NCBI GenBank assembly: GCA_963818855.1
Contig: CAWFUH010000007.1
Span: 186,001-250,000 of the forward strand
Origin: Bog-159 sp963818855
GTDB lineage: Bacteria; Acidobacteriota; Terriglobia; Bryobacterales; Bryobacteraceae
Reading direction: 5' to 3'
DNA length: 64,000 nt
Shown here piece after piece: positions 51,181 to 60,829 of this stretch (the stretch's first letter is position 1; each line of letters opens with the position of its first letter). A program made the position numbers and the translations under genes. The notes under the pieces were generated by a model. The model saw only the letters and a program-made list of their open reading frames with translations. It had not been told where the DNA came from and searched no databases.

Positions 51181-53914
51181 CGAGCACCGCCACAGGGAGA
51201 TCCGCGAAGAACTTCTCGGGAGCAGCCTCATCCAGAACGGTGCCCGTCAGCACGTCCTGCCATTTCCTATCGATTAAATCCTCCGGCAATTTCAGAATCG
51301 TGTCCGCCCACCCGCTTTGTCCCGGAAAGCGCGAGGTGGCAACCAGCAACGCGGTCTCCGCGTGCCGCCGCACATAGGCGCAGACCCGCTCCGCGCCAGC
51401 CCCTTCCGCCAGCACCGGCTCATACGTACCCTGCGCAAACAGTTCCGCGTGCGTGGTCCGGAACGTGAGTAGAGTCGCGGTAATGGCCAGCTTGATCCCG
51501 CCGTCTTTCCAATTCTCCAGCAGCCGGCGCACGGTCGCCCCGCGATCCCGGCAGAGATCGCGCATAATCCCGTCCAGCAGCCGCGCGCGTATGGCGTAAT
51601 CCACCGGCCGCCGATTATCGGGATCGACCAGGTTGAAGTCCCACAAGTCCGCGCCTTGATAGATGTCAGGCACCCCGGGCGAGGTCAGCTTGAGCGTCAG
51701 TTGGGTCAGGCTGTTTTGCATCCCCAAAAGGGAGATGCGCTCCTGGAACGGCAGAAATACCCGCAGGAAAGCGCCCGATTGATCGGGGTTCAGCGCGCCA
51801 TCCACGAAAGCCCGCACTGCGTCCTCGTACGCCTGGTTGGGCGCGGCCCATGTCGACCGCAGTTTGCCCTCCCGTATGGATTTCACCATCACGCCCTTTA
51901 TGCGCTCCGTGTAGGCGCGCAGAGCATCCCCGCCGAGTTCTCCGTTCCTCAACTCGAGCGGCCAGGAGGCGATTAGAAGCTGATAAAACACGTACTCGTC
52001 ATTCCGGTCGGGGGGCGCGGTGCCCTCGATATCTCCGCGGCCGGCGCGCAGGATGCGGCTCCAAGCGGGCACCTGCTGTGCCCATTCGCCGGATAGCTCA
52101 GCCAGGGCCGCCAGCCGCGCGCGTGCATCCTCGCCCCGCTTGGTGTCGTGCGTCGACGTGGTGATCATGGCGCGCGGCCAGTATTTGGCGCGCTGCGCGC
52201 TGACCTTGTGGAACTCGCGAATGGTCATGCCGAACTGATCGGGATTGCTGCCCACCTCGTTTAGCGCCAGCAGGCGGTTGTAGCGGTAGAAGGCGGTATC
52301 CTCCAGGCCTTTGGCCATCACCGGTCCGCTGTACTGCTGCAGCTTCATGGCGCAGCGCAGCACTGCGTGGCGGCTGAATCCGCTGCGCGGGTGGGCCACC
52401 AGATCGCCGGAGAGCAGGGCGTATACGAAGTCGAAAACGCTGGGATCCAGCTCAGTCTGAATGCGGCGGGCCTGCGCCAACGCCCAGTCCAGATCGCGGC
52501 GATCGGCCTGCGTAGGGCGGCCCTCGCTATCGACGTACGTCCGGTACGACGGGAAGCAGGCGATGATCTCCTCGAGAGCCCGCCGCAGGATGTTGTGCGT
52601 GAAGTCCGACGTATGCGGATTCTGGTGCGCCACCCGGAGAGCATCGCGCGCCAGGACATTCAGTTCGCTGGCCATCTCATTCTGCATGATGCGGATCTTG
52701 CTGGCGTGCACGATCTCCGGGAACGCGTGGCGATCCCCGGTGAACTCCGTGTAGACGCGTGTGAGGGGCGCTTCGCCGGCGGGATCTACCAGCAGGCCCA
52801 GCACCTGGTTGGTGAACGAGTATCCGGTGGTGCCATCCACGGGCCAGTCATCAGGCAGGGATTCGTGGCGCGCCAGAATCTTTTCTACTACCAGGTAAGA
52901 GGGGGATCCTGCCTCCCGCAAGCGTTTCAAGTACGCTTTGGGATCGAGCAATCCATCGATATGATCGATGCGCACGCCGTCCAGGGTCCCGTCACGCAGT
53001 AGCCGGAACAATAATCCATGCACATAATCGAATACTTCGGGCAGCTCCTCGCGAATTCCAGCCAGGTCGTTAATGTTGAAGAAGCGGCGGTAATTGATAT
53101 CGTCCGCAGCGACGCGAAAATGGGCGGCGCGCCAATGCTGGCCGCGTATCAGGTTGTCCAGATTGTTCCAGGTGGCGGATTCCCCTTCGCGACCATTGAA
53201 GCTATCGAGCGCGGCGGCGATTGCGCTGCGCACGTCCGGATGCGTGCGGGCCAGCTCTGCCAGTTCGGCCTTCAGATGATCGGCTTGGGTAGCCATGTGC
53301 GGCCCCCACTCGCGCAGGGTCGCGAAGGCGTCTCCCAGACGCTCTAATCCGGCGTGGCTGTTGCCCAAAATGCGACCGTAGTGCAAGGGGCAGATCGGGA
53401 GCTTATGGGAATCGTAGGCCCACACCGCGAAGTTGCCGGCTTCTTCGTCGAATCTCAACGCGAGTTTTCCGCGGTCCAATTCCACGCCGTATTGATCCGC
53501 CAGGAACGGCACCAACAGCTTGTTGTGCAGGTAGGGATGCTCCGAATGCCAGTCGATATCGAACCAGGCGGCAAAGGCCGAATCGGCACCCCACTCCAAA
53601 ACGTTGAGCCAGAACGGGTTGTCGGCGCCGCCCACGCCCATATGGTTGGGCACGAAGTCCAGAATCTGGCGCAGCCCGTGCGATTGGAACGCCGCAACCA
53701 TGCGTGCGAAGGCCGCATCGTCGCCGAGTTCCGGATTGAGCGCGTTGTGGTCGACGATATCGTATCCGTGCATGCTGCCGGGGCGGCTGCGCAAGTAGGG
53801 CGAGGCGTAAACATGGCTGATGCCCAGTTTGGCCAGATAGGGCGCGAGGGCTGCGGCGCAATCGAATCCGAAGCCCTTGTTGAATTGCAGCCGGTATGTG
53901 GCGCGCGGGATCAT
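51167..53914 (-). CDS. treY: Malto-oligosyltrehalose synthase
   Basis: 915 residues from the ATG at 53914 (a longer frame to 54193 reads out of frame through treZ). It is a GH13 alpha-amylase-fold enzyme: the start IPRATYRLQFNKGFGFDCAA and YLAKLGISHVYASPYLRSRP, then GSMHGYDIVDHNALNPELGD are diagnostic of TreY. Catalytic features include DGVRIDHIDGLLDPKAYLKR (nucleophile Asp) and TSTHDTKRGEDARARL near the C-terminus. It turns the reducing end of maltodextrins into a trehalose unit by intramolecular transglycosylation. Coupled to treZ by a four-base overlap. The last codons lie in an intergenic repeat. Confidence 0.96.
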   Translation of the reverse strand: MIPRATYRLQFNKGFGFDCAAALAPYLAKLGISHVYASPYLRSRPGSMHGYDIVDHNALNPELGDDAAFARMVAAFQSHGLRQILDFVPNHMGVGGADNPFWLNVLEWGADSAFAAWFDIDWHSEHPYLHNKLLVPFLADQYGVELDRGKLALRFDEEAGNFAVWAYDSHKLPICPLHYGRILGNSHAGLERLGDAFATLREWGPHMATQADHLKAELAELARTHPDVRSAIAAALDSFNGREGESATWNNLDNLIRGQHWRAAHFRVAADDINYRRFFNINDLAGIREELPEVFDYVHGLLFRLLRDGTLDGVRIDHIDGLLDPKAYLKRLREAGSPSYLVVEKILARHESLPDDWPVDGTTGYSFTNQVLGLLVDPAGEAPLTRVYTEFTGDRHAFPEIVHASKIRIMQNEMASELNVLARDALRVAHQNPHTSDFTHNILRRALEEIIACFPSYRTYVDSEGRPTQADRRDLDWALAQARRIQTELDPSVFDFVYALLSGDLVAHPRSGFSRHAVLRCAMKLQQYSGPVMAKGLEDTAFYRYNRLLALNEVGSNPDQFGMTIREFHKVSAQRAKYWPRAMITTSTHDTKRGEDARARLAALAELSGEWAQQVPAWSRILRAGRGDIEGTAPPDRNDEYVFYQLLIASWPLELRNGELGGDALRAYTERIKGVMVKSIREGKLRSTWAAPNQAYEDAVRAFVDGALNPDQSGAFLRVFLPFQERISLLGMQNSLTQLTLKLTSPGVPDIYQGADLWDFNLVDPDNRRPVDYAIRARLLDGIMRDLCRDRGATVRRLLENWKDGGIKLAITATLLTFRTTHAELFAQGTYEPVLAEGAGAERVCAYVRRHAETALLVATSRFPGQSGWADTILKLPEDLIDRKWQDVLTGTVLDEAAPEKFFADLPVAVLVAQA

Positions 53915-55686
53915 GTCAGCCACCAGCACACCGACCAGGGCGCGCCCAGCGGTGCGCCCTCCTGCCAGAGTATGGAGCCGGAGGGCGGCGGGAAGCCGTT
54001 CGCGGGCGCATCGGATAGGTTGGCGGCGAGAGTTAACTCGCCATCCTGCCCAACACGCCAACGTACGACCACCGCTTCTTCGCCGATCAGTTCGCAGCGG
54101 CCAGCGCGCACTAAGAGCGGTGTGACCCGCTCGCGGCGCACGCGGAGTATGCGGCGATACCAATCCAGCCAGCCCGCATGCGGCGGCGAACACAGCTCAT
54201 CCCAGGCGAGCTTGCTCGCGAGAAATGTTTCGGTGGCCTGTGGGTCGGGGATGCGGGCGGATCGCACGGGATCCTGGAATTCGGGAAACCGGGTGAACTC
54301 CCGGCGGCGCCCTTCCCGCACCGCTTGCGCCAGTTCGCCTCCGAAATCGCAGAAGAACAGGAACGGTGTGGAAGCATTCCATTCCTCACCCATGAAAAGC
54401 ATGGGGATCTGCGGCAGGAGCAGATAGACCGCCGTGACGGCCCGCAGCGCCGGCGCGCTTGCTAGCCGCCCGAGGCGCTCGCCAAATGCGCGATTGCCGA
54501 TTTGATCGTGATTCTGGATGAACGCTACGAACGCGTCCGGCGGCAAGTGCGCGCTCGGCTCTCCGCGCGTACGGCCGCGATAGGGCATCATTTGACCCTG
54601 GAAGGCGAAGCCTTCAGCGAGAGCCTGACCCAACTTGCCCGTGTCGCCGTGATAGTCGACGTAGTAGCCGCTGTTCTCCCGGCTGGCTGCGGTGTGCAGC
54701 ACGTGGTGCACGTCGTCGTTCCACTGCGCCGTAAACCAGTTCGGTTCGCCGGCCGGCGTGCGCTCTAGCCAGCGCGTTTCGTTCTCTTCGTTCTCGAGCA
54801 GCAGGTGAATGGGCCGGTTGGTCATCTGGGCGCACACGCGCGTGGCAAGTTCCTCGAGGATGTGCAGGGGGCTGTCGTCCCGTATCACGTCCACCGCGTC
54901 CAGACGCAGCCCGTCGAGTTGGTATTCTTCGATCCAGTAAAGCGCATTGTGGATGACGAACTCGCGCACCGGGCCGCAATCCGCGCCATCGAAGTTAATG
55001 CCAGCGCCCCACGGCGTCTTATGGCGCGTGGTGAAGAATTGGGGCGCGTAGGCGTGCAAGTAATTTCCTTCTGGCCCGAAATGGTTATAGACCACATCCA
55101 GCAGGACCATGATGCCGCGCGCGTGGGCCGCCTCCACCAGAGCCTTTAAGTCCTCCGGCCGGCCGTACGACGAGTCGGGCGCATAGAACAGAACGCCATC
55201 GTAGCCCCAATTTCGCGCGCCTGCAAAGTCGGCCACCGGCATGATTTCGATGGCTGTGACGCCGAGGTCGCGCAGGTAGTCCAGTTTCTCCACCGCGGCC
55301 CGGAACGTACCTGCCGGCGTGAACGTACCGACGTGCAATTCGTAAAGCACGGCTTCATGCCAGGGTCGCCCGCGCCACCCCTGATCGCTCCAGCGGTACG
55401 ACGCGGGGTCGATGACTTCGCTCGGGCCGTGCACATCGCGCGGCTGAGAGCGGGAGGCTGGATCGGGAACCCGCAGGCCGTCCCGTGTAACATACCGATA
55501 GAGTGAACCGGCGCGCGCCCGTTCGGTGACCAGTTCATGCCAGCCATCCGGGCATGCGGTCATGGTCAGGATCTCCGATTCTTCCTCGATTACCAGGCCG
55601 ACGCGATCTTGTGCCGGCGCCCACAGACGAAACCGCACGCCGCCGTCCGGCCGCACCGCAGCGCCGAACGGCATAAAGTGCACCAT
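53911..55686 (-). CDS. treZ: Malto-oligosyltrehalose trehalohydrolase
   Basis: 591 residues from the ATG at 55686, which has AAAGGAG five bases upstream; a frame open to 55740 adds 18 residues. An N-terminal carbohydrate-module-like domain (GGVRFRLWAPAQDRVGLVIE) precedes the GH13 barrel. The catalytic motifs are LDGLRLDAVDVIRDDSPLHI (nucleophile Asp), HLLLENEENETRWLER (acid Glu) and AFIQNHDQIGNRAFGE (transition-state Asp). It cleaves the trehalose end released by TreY. No treX debranching enzyme or trehalose synthase is in the window. The pair makes trehalose from glycogen or maltodextrin, probably for desiccation or osmotic protection. Confidence 0.96.
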   Translation of the reverse strand: MVHFMPFGAAVRPDGGVRFRLWAPAQDRVGLVIEEESEILTMTACPDGWHELVTERARAGSLYRYVTRDGLRVPDPASRSQPRDVHGPSEVIDPASYRWSDQGWRGRPWHEAVLYELHVGTFTPAGTFRAAVEKLDYLRDLGVTAIEIMPVADFAGARNWGYDGVLFYAPDSSYGRPEDLKALVEAAHARGIMVLLDVVYNHFGPEGNYLHAYAPQFFTTRHKTPWGAGINFDGADCGPVREFVIHNALYWIEEYQLDGLRLDAVDVIRDDSPLHILEELATRVCAQMTNRPIHLLLENEENETRWLERTPAGEPNWFTAQWNDDVHHVLHTAASRENSGYYVDYHGDTGKLGQALAEGFAFQGQMMPYRGRTRGEPSAHLPPDAFVAFIQNHDQIGNRAFGERLGRLASAPALRAVTAVYLLLPQIPMLFMGEEWNASTPFLFFCDFGGELAQAVREGRRREFTRFPEFQDPVRSARIPDPQATETFLASKLAWDELCSPPHAGWLDWYRRILRVRRERVTPLLVRAGRCELIGEEAVVVRWRVGQDGELTLAANLSDAPANGFPPPSGSILWQEGAPLGAPWSVCWWLT

Positions 55687-55948
55687 CCATGCTCCTTTTT
55701 CAGCCTCGCCCGGTGAGCAGGCCGCGCAGGCCCGAAACAATCAGGCTGACCGCCGCCAAGAATCCCATGACCAGGAACGAGATGATTATGAAGATACTCC
55801 AGTAGCTAGGTGCGCGGTGGAACAACAGGATCGCCATGCGGACCGGAGCAAGCAAATCGGGGGCCGTTCCGCATGGCCGTCTGTGGTCTGTCGTACCGCT
55901 CGATACGGCTGTGAGGGCGGGCGTTAGCCGGCGTGCTACACTCCACCT

Positions 55949-56086
55949 ATGCCACCCGGCGCGCGCGATATCCCCGATGAGCCGCCTCCCCTCCTGGGCA
56001 CCTGGCCGCGCGTTTACACCGCTGTCATCGTGTATCTCGCGTTGCTGATCTCACTCTGTTACATCTTCACGCGCGCGTTTTCATGA
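55949..56086 (+). CDS. 45-residue membrane protein coupled to the symporter
   Basis: The sequence reads MPPGARDIPDEPPPLLGTWP followed by a single transmembrane helix (RVYTAVIVYLALLISLCYIF) and ends TRAFS. The TGA overlaps the ATG of the symporter gene (ATGA), so the two are translationally coupled, which supports its being real. The length and position suggest a small accessory subunit of the transporter, analogous to small subunits of other sodium:solute symporters, although the sequence is not recognisable as one of those families. Confidence 0.75.
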   Translation: MPPGARDIPDEPPPLLGTWPRVYTAVIVYLALLISLCYIFTRAFS

Positions 56087-57777
56087 GACCTCTCGATTGG
56101 GTGGTGCTGGTCGGCTCGCTGGCTTCCATTGTGGCCTACGGTCTTTACCGGGGCCGCGGCAGCAACACCGTCGATCGCTATCTGCTGGCCGGTAAAAGCA
56201 TGCCCTGGTACGCCATGGCGCTCTCCATTATGGCGACGCAGGCCAGCGCCATCACCTTCATCTCTACCACGGGCCAATCCTACGTGGACGGCATGCGCTT
56301 CGTGCAGTTCTATTTCGGCCTGCCGCTGGCCATGGTGGCCCTCTCGGCCACGGCGGTTCCTATCTTCCATCGGGCCAAAGTCTACACCGCCTACGAATAC
56401 CTGGAGAACCGCTTCGACGCCAAGACCCGCGCGCTGGCCAGCCTGATTTTCCTAATGCAGCGCGGGCTTTCCGTGGGCTTGACTTTTTACGCACCGGCCA
56501 TCGTGCTCTCCGTGATCTTTGGCTGGCCGGATCGCCTCACCACGCTGATTATCGGCGTGACTGTAGTGATCTATACAGTGACCGGCGGCATCCGTACCGT
56601 CACCTGGACCGATGTGCAGCAGATGCTCATCATTATGTTCGGCCTGGTGGCGGCCCTGGTCATGATATTCGTACTGCTGCCGCGTCAGGTTACTTTCCTG
56701 GACGCCCTGCATCTGGCGGGATCGGCCGGCAAGCTCAACGCCGTGAATTTTCATTTCGATTGGAACGACCGCTACAACCTTTGGAGCGGCCTGATCGGCG
56801 GTATGTTCCTGGCGCTGTCGTATTTCGGCTGCGACCAGTCGCAGGTGCAGCGCTATCTCACCGGCAAGTCCATCGCGCAAAGCAAGCTGAGCCTGCTGTT
56901 CACTGCCATAGCCAAGATCCCCATGCAGTTCTTCATCCTGTTCATCGGGGCCATGGTGTTTGTCTTTTACATTTTTGAGCCGGCGCCGCTGCTGTTTCAG
57001 CGCCTCGAATATAATCGGATTCGCGGGCCCGAGTTTAGCGCCAGCTACGATCCCATCGCCGCACGGTTTGAGGAGGGTTTCGCGCGGCGTAAACATGCGG
57101 CGCTCGATATTATCGCGGCGCGGCACAGCCACGATGCCACCGCCGAAATCGAGGCTGTGTCGCGCTACCGAATCGCCCAAGCGGATGTGGATGGCGCCCG
57201 CAAACAGGGGGCTCAACTGGTCGAAACCACCGGCGGGGAGAAAGGTTTCCGCGATACCAATTACATTTTTCTATCGTTCGTTACCAGGTATCTCCCGACC
57301 GGCATCGTGGGCCTGGTGATCGCGGTAATCCTGGCGGCCACCATGTCGTCCAGTTCCGGCGAGATCAACTCGCTGGCCACTGTTTCGGTCGTGGACATTT
57401 ACAAGCGCCACTTCCGACGGCACGCCACCGATCATCACTATTTGACTGCCTCTCGTGTGGCTACGGCCTTCTGGGGCGCATACGCGGTGGCGTTCGCCGG
57501 CTTGGGGAAGCACTTGGGTTCGCTGATCGAAGCCGTGAACATCGTCGGCTCGCTGTTCTACGGATCGTTGCTGGGGGTCTTTACGCTGGCATTCTTCTTC
57601 AAGCGGGTGAGCGGCACGGGCGCGTTCGCGGGCATGTTGGTCGGTGAGGCCGCCATCTTCGCGGCGTTTCTGTTCACGGGAATTTCATTTCTCTGGTACA
57701 ACGTGATCGGCTGCCTGGTGGTGATCGCGGTGGGCGTGGCGGTCAGTTACTTCTCTCCCCGCAGCCTCAGAACATAA
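56083..57777 (+). CDS. Sodium:solute symporter (SSS family)
   Basis: 564 residues with 13 or so transmembrane helices. Family features are YLLAGKSMPWYAMALSIMAT, ITFISTTGQSYVDGMRFVQF, YEYLENRFDAKTRALASLIF, YTVTGGIRTVTWTDVQQMLI, SYFGCDQSQVQRYLTGKSIA and LAATMSSSSGEINSLATVSV. A soluble insertion of about 85 residues (about 310-395; AARFEEGFARRKHAALDIIA and ADVDGARKQGAQLVETTGGE) interrupts the membrane domain between two helices. The substrate is unknown; relatives carry sugars, amino or organic acids with sodium. Preceded by a coupled 45-residue membrane protein. Its 3' end overlaps the convergent receptor gene by 11 bp. Confidence 0.93.
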   Translation: MRPLDWVVLVGSLASIVAYGLYRGRGSNTVDRYLLAGKSMPWYAMALSIMATQASAITFISTTGQSYVDGMRFVQFYFGLPLAMVALSATAVPIFHRAKVYTAYEYLENRFDAKTRALASLIFLMQRGLSVGLTFYAPAIVLSVIFGWPDRLTTLIIGVTVVIYTVTGGIRTVTWTDVQQMLIIMFGLVAALVMIFVLLPRQVTFLDALHLAGSAGKLNAVNFHFDWNDRYNLWSGLIGGMFLALSYFGCDQSQVQRYLTGKSIAQSKLSLLFTAIAKIPMQFFILFIGAMVFVFYIFEPAPLLFQRLEYNRIRGPEFSASYDPIAARFEEGFARRKHAALDIIAARHSHDATAEIEAVSRYRIAQADVDGARKQGAQLVETTGGEKGFRDTNYIFLSFVTRYLPTGIVGLVIAVILAATMSSSSGEINSLATVSVVDIYKRHFRRHATDHHYLTASRVATAFWGAYAVAFAGLGKHLGSLIEAVNIVGSLFYGSLLGVFTLAFFFKRVSGTGAFAGMLVGEAAIFAAFLFTGISFLWYNVIGCLVVIAVGVAVSYFSPRSLRT

Positions 57778-60694
57778 ACCGCAGTTGCAGGTCAATCTTA
57801 CGATTGTAAGTACTCGGTGAGCCGAAGGGGCCGAATCCCGCGAGGCTGAGGTGCTCGCCGAAGTAAGGTGAAGTCAGATCGCCATCGGGCGCCGCGTAGT
57901 TAGGATGGTTCAAGGCATTTTGCGCGTTCACACTGAGTGTGAGGTTGTATTTGTGACCGGTCATGGCGCCGAACATGCCCGGCGGAGGTCCACCGCCCGG
58001 CGGTCCGCCTCCAGGGGGTCCGCCACCGCCGCGCGCGCCGCCACCCGGCGGAGGACCGCCCATCATGCCGGGTATTCCAGCTTCGCCCGAACCGCCGAAT
58101 GACCACGTACGCGAGAGCCGCAAGCCCAGATTGATTATCCCCGGGCCGCGGGCGGAGTTCCGCCCGATGGTCGCCGCGCCGGCCGCCGGGTCCAGGTTAA
58201 AGCAGCCGAAACCCGCGGTGTAAACCAGGCTGCCGCCGCTGCAAGATGCCGCGTTAAGGCCAGTCATCAGCGCGGGACGCTCGGTCGCGAATCCATCGCC
58301 GTTCGTATCAATCCCGGTGGTAATGTCATAAGGCGTGCCGCTCTGCACCAGGAAGAACGGGTTGACCGTGAATTTCAGCGGCAGCGGCAGGCTGCTGCCC
58401 AACAGCAGGCGCTGCCGGATATCGGAGTAAGAAGACGGACCCCACTCGGCGCGCAGATCGTATGGATTCGCCGGCTGGCCTTCATTGTCGTCCATACCGT
58501 AAGATAGCCCATAAAACCCGAACAGGAATATCTTGCCGATGTTCACGTTTGGACTAACAAATAACATATGCGACCGGCTGAAGCCCACCGACTCAGTCAA
58601 CAGGCGCTGGCCGGCCTCTCCATAAGGAGACACTCCGTCGATGGGAGCGTTAATATCCACGGAACGCTCCAGGTGCACGCCGCGGCTCTCGACGTACGTG
58701 GCGTTAATCCGAAAGTGTTGATTGACCTGCCGGTCTATGCCTATACTGCCCTGATAATTGCGCGGCGCGTCGATGCCCGCGTAAAGCAGTTGTAACTGCT
58801 CAGGCTGCTGGTTGGCCACCAGCGACGTAAGCGAAGGAACAGTGGGAAAGAAGTCAGGACTTAAGATCAGATACGATTGCTGCGTCAGACCGTTGAAGCG
58901 CAGCGCATTCAGGGTGTCGTTGATGCCGATGCGATCGTAGAAGACTCCTACCCCGGCGCGCAGCACGGTTTTGGCGGCCTGGTTGCCGCGGCCGTCAATG
59001 CCCCATGCCATGGCGAGCCGCGGAGCCCAATCGCCGTGGTCGGCGATGTTGGTTTGTAACTCGTAGCGCAGGCCATAGCTGAACGTCAGGTTCGGCTTCA
59101 CCTTCCAGTCGTCGTTTACGAACAACCCTCCATCGAACTGATTCACAGTGGTGGCGGGGATGCCCGCGTTCAGGCTGAACTGCGTGGCTCCGCCCCCGGC
59201 AGCGCGAATGGCTGCCGCACTCAGTCCCTCCTGTTCAAAAAGCAGCGTTCGCTGATAAACCTGAAGCGCGGTGAGTTCTTCGGAGGTGCCCACGACCGGC
59301 TGGTCCTCGGCATCCAGCTCCGGCCCGATGCCGCCGAAGAACGTAAAGGTGCCGCCAAAGTTACTGACAGATGTGCCGTCGAGGAGCGAGCCGCGCACGC
59401 GCCCGCCCCATTTCCAAGTATGCGTGCCCTTGGTGTAAGTGGAGGTATTAGTTACCTCCCAGTTATTGGTGATGGTGGAGGAATTGCCGATCTGCGGGCC
59501 GCCGGATTGGAAAGCGCCCTGTACGATCAGCGCGGGAATGGAATTGTCGGCCATATCGTTCAGCGCCGAGCGCATATATTGGAAGCGTGTCTCGTTGATG
59601 GCATTGCCGCTCAGCACGGCGGTTTCCGTGAGTTGCAGCGTATTCTCGGAACTGGTTTGATTATAGGCCTGGTCGGCCAGGCTGAATCCGCCTACGCCCT
59701 GCTTATCCAGTTCCACGCGCGTGTTCTGATAACGCACGGTAAGTGTGTTGTTACTGTTGATGGAGTAATCCAGACGCGGGCTGAGAGTGGTGCGGAATTG
59801 CGGCGTGAGAATGGCCTGGTTGATGTTGAGCGGGTTCAGGGTGCTATCGAGCGTGGTGGCCAGAATGAACGCGTTTTCGTCGATGGTGCGATGCTCGGCG
59901 TCGAAGCCGAACGACGCCTTGGATTTCTTAAGTGGCCCGCGCAGGCTGGCGCCGAAGAAACGCTGCTGATAGGGCGGACGCGAGGATTGATCGAGCAACG
60001 GGTTGCGCGCGTTGAACACCTGATCGTTGTATTGCGCGAATGCCTGGCCGTGAAAAGCATCGGTTCCTGGCTTGGTAAAAATCTGGATGCGGCCGAAACC
60101 GGGCCGGTCGAATTCCGGCGCGTATGGGTTCGAGTTGATGCGCACCTCGCGAATGGACGACTTGGGCGGGAGGTCCACGCCGGTGAATCCGTCAATATAA
60201 ATCTGCGCGCCGTCCGGTCCGCCGCCGGGTCCGGCCAGCGCCTGCAATTGCTGCGAAAGTTCGTCGGGGTCGTCGGAAAGCGTCGCCAACTCTTTCTCGC
60301 CCAGCACCAGCGCGTCGCCGTTACTGGCAGTGTCCGTGCTCACGTGGTTTGCCTCGGCCTCCACGTTCACCACCTGGCTTTCCGCCGCGATGGTCAATTG
60401 CACATCCAATACCATCGCCCCGTCGATCTGCACATTCTGTCGTGCCATCAGGGTGAAGCCTTTGGCGATGAACCGCACCGTGTATTTGCCGGGCTTGACC
60501 TGCGCGAAGTCGTACGTGCCCGTATCGCCGGTCTTGGCGCGCTGATCGACACCGGAGCCGCGCAATTGCACCAGCGCACCCGGCACGGATGCGCCCGAGG
60601 GGTCGGTGACCACGCCGCGGAGGTTCGCCGCTTGTGGCCAAACGTTAGTGGATAGGGACACTACCAGGGCAGTCAGCGCCCAGAGCTGTTTCAT
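57767..60694 (-). CDS. TonB-dependent receptor, Oar-like, with a Gly-Pro-rich loop
   Basis: 975 residues: signal peptide MKQLWALTALVVSLSTNVWP, a regulatory Ig-like domain (NLRGVVTDPSGASVPGALVQ, GKYTVRFIAKGFTLMARQNV), a plug with DGAQIYIDGFTGVDLPPKSS and EFDRPGFGRIQIFTKPGTDA, then a large barrel ending YNRKIDLQLRFMF. Near the C-terminus a Gly/Pro-rich tract (MMGGPPPGGGARGGGG and further GGPP steps, nucleotides about 57970-58065) interrupts the barrel, probably as an extracellular loop. It is divergent from the second CpxRA-like pair (about 135 bp between starts), which could regulate it. Confidence 0.93.
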   Translation of the reverse strand: MKQLWALTALVVSLSTNVWPQAANLRGVVTDPSGASVPGALVQLRGSGVDQRAKTGDTGTYDFAQVKPGKYTVRFIAKGFTLMARQNVQIDGAMVLDVQLTIAAESQVVNVEAEANHVSTDTASNGDALVLGEKELATLSDDPDELSQQLQALAGPGGGPDGAQIYIDGFTGVDLPPKSSIREVRINSNPYAPEFDRPGFGRIQIFTKPGTDAFHGQAFAQYNDQVFNARNPLLDQSSRPPYQQRFFGASLRGPLKKSKASFGFDAEHRTIDENAFILATTLDSTLNPLNINQAILTPQFRTTLSPRLDYSINSNNTLTVRYQNTRVELDKQGVGGFSLADQAYNQTSSENTLQLTETAVLSGNAINETRFQYMRSALNDMADNSIPALIVQGAFQSGGPQIGNSSTITNNWEVTNTSTYTKGTHTWKWGGRVRGSLLDGTSVSNFGGTFTFFGGIGPELDAEDQPVVGTSEELTALQVYQRTLLFEQEGLSAAAIRAAGGGATQFSLNAGIPATTVNQFDGGLFVNDDWKVKPNLTFSYGLRYELQTNIADHGDWAPRLAMAWGIDGRGNQAAKTVLRAGVGVFYDRIGINDTLNALRFNGLTQQSYLILSPDFFPTVPSLTSLVANQQPEQLQLLYAGIDAPRNYQGSIGIDRQVNQHFRINATYVESRGVHLERSVDINAPIDGVSPYGEAGQRLLTESVGFSRSHMLFVSPNVNIGKIFLFGFYGLSYGMDDNEGQPANPYDLRAEWGPSSYSDIRQRLLLGSSLPLPLKFTVNPFFLVQSGTPYDITTGIDTNGDGFATERPALMTGLNAASCSGGSLVYTAGFGCFNLDPAAGAATIGRNSARGPGIINLGLRLSRTWSFGGSGEAGIPGMMGGPPPGGGARGGGGPPGGGPPGGGPPPGMFGAMTGHKYNLTLSVNAQNALNHPNYAAPDGDLTSPYFGEHLSLAGFGPFGSPSTYNRKIDLQLRFMF

Positions 60695-60829
60695 ATTTTA
60701 GATTCCTGGTGGCGAGGCCGCGGTGGTTAAGCAGCCCCAATTCCAGTAGACTGCAAAATCGCGGCGCGCGAATCTTAAGTTTTGTAAAAGCCGCGATTCG
60801 CCCGCTCTTTCTGCGCTACAAATGAATTG

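Noticed and set aside
53915..54193. N-terminal extension of TreY
   Set aside because: It reads through treZ out of frame; the TreY fold begins at IPRATYRLQF right after the ATG at 53914.
59420..60655. 411-codon plus-strand frame opposite the second Oar-like receptor
   Set aside because: It is an antisense shadow of a clear TonB-dependent receptor; composition is repetitive and no domain is visible.
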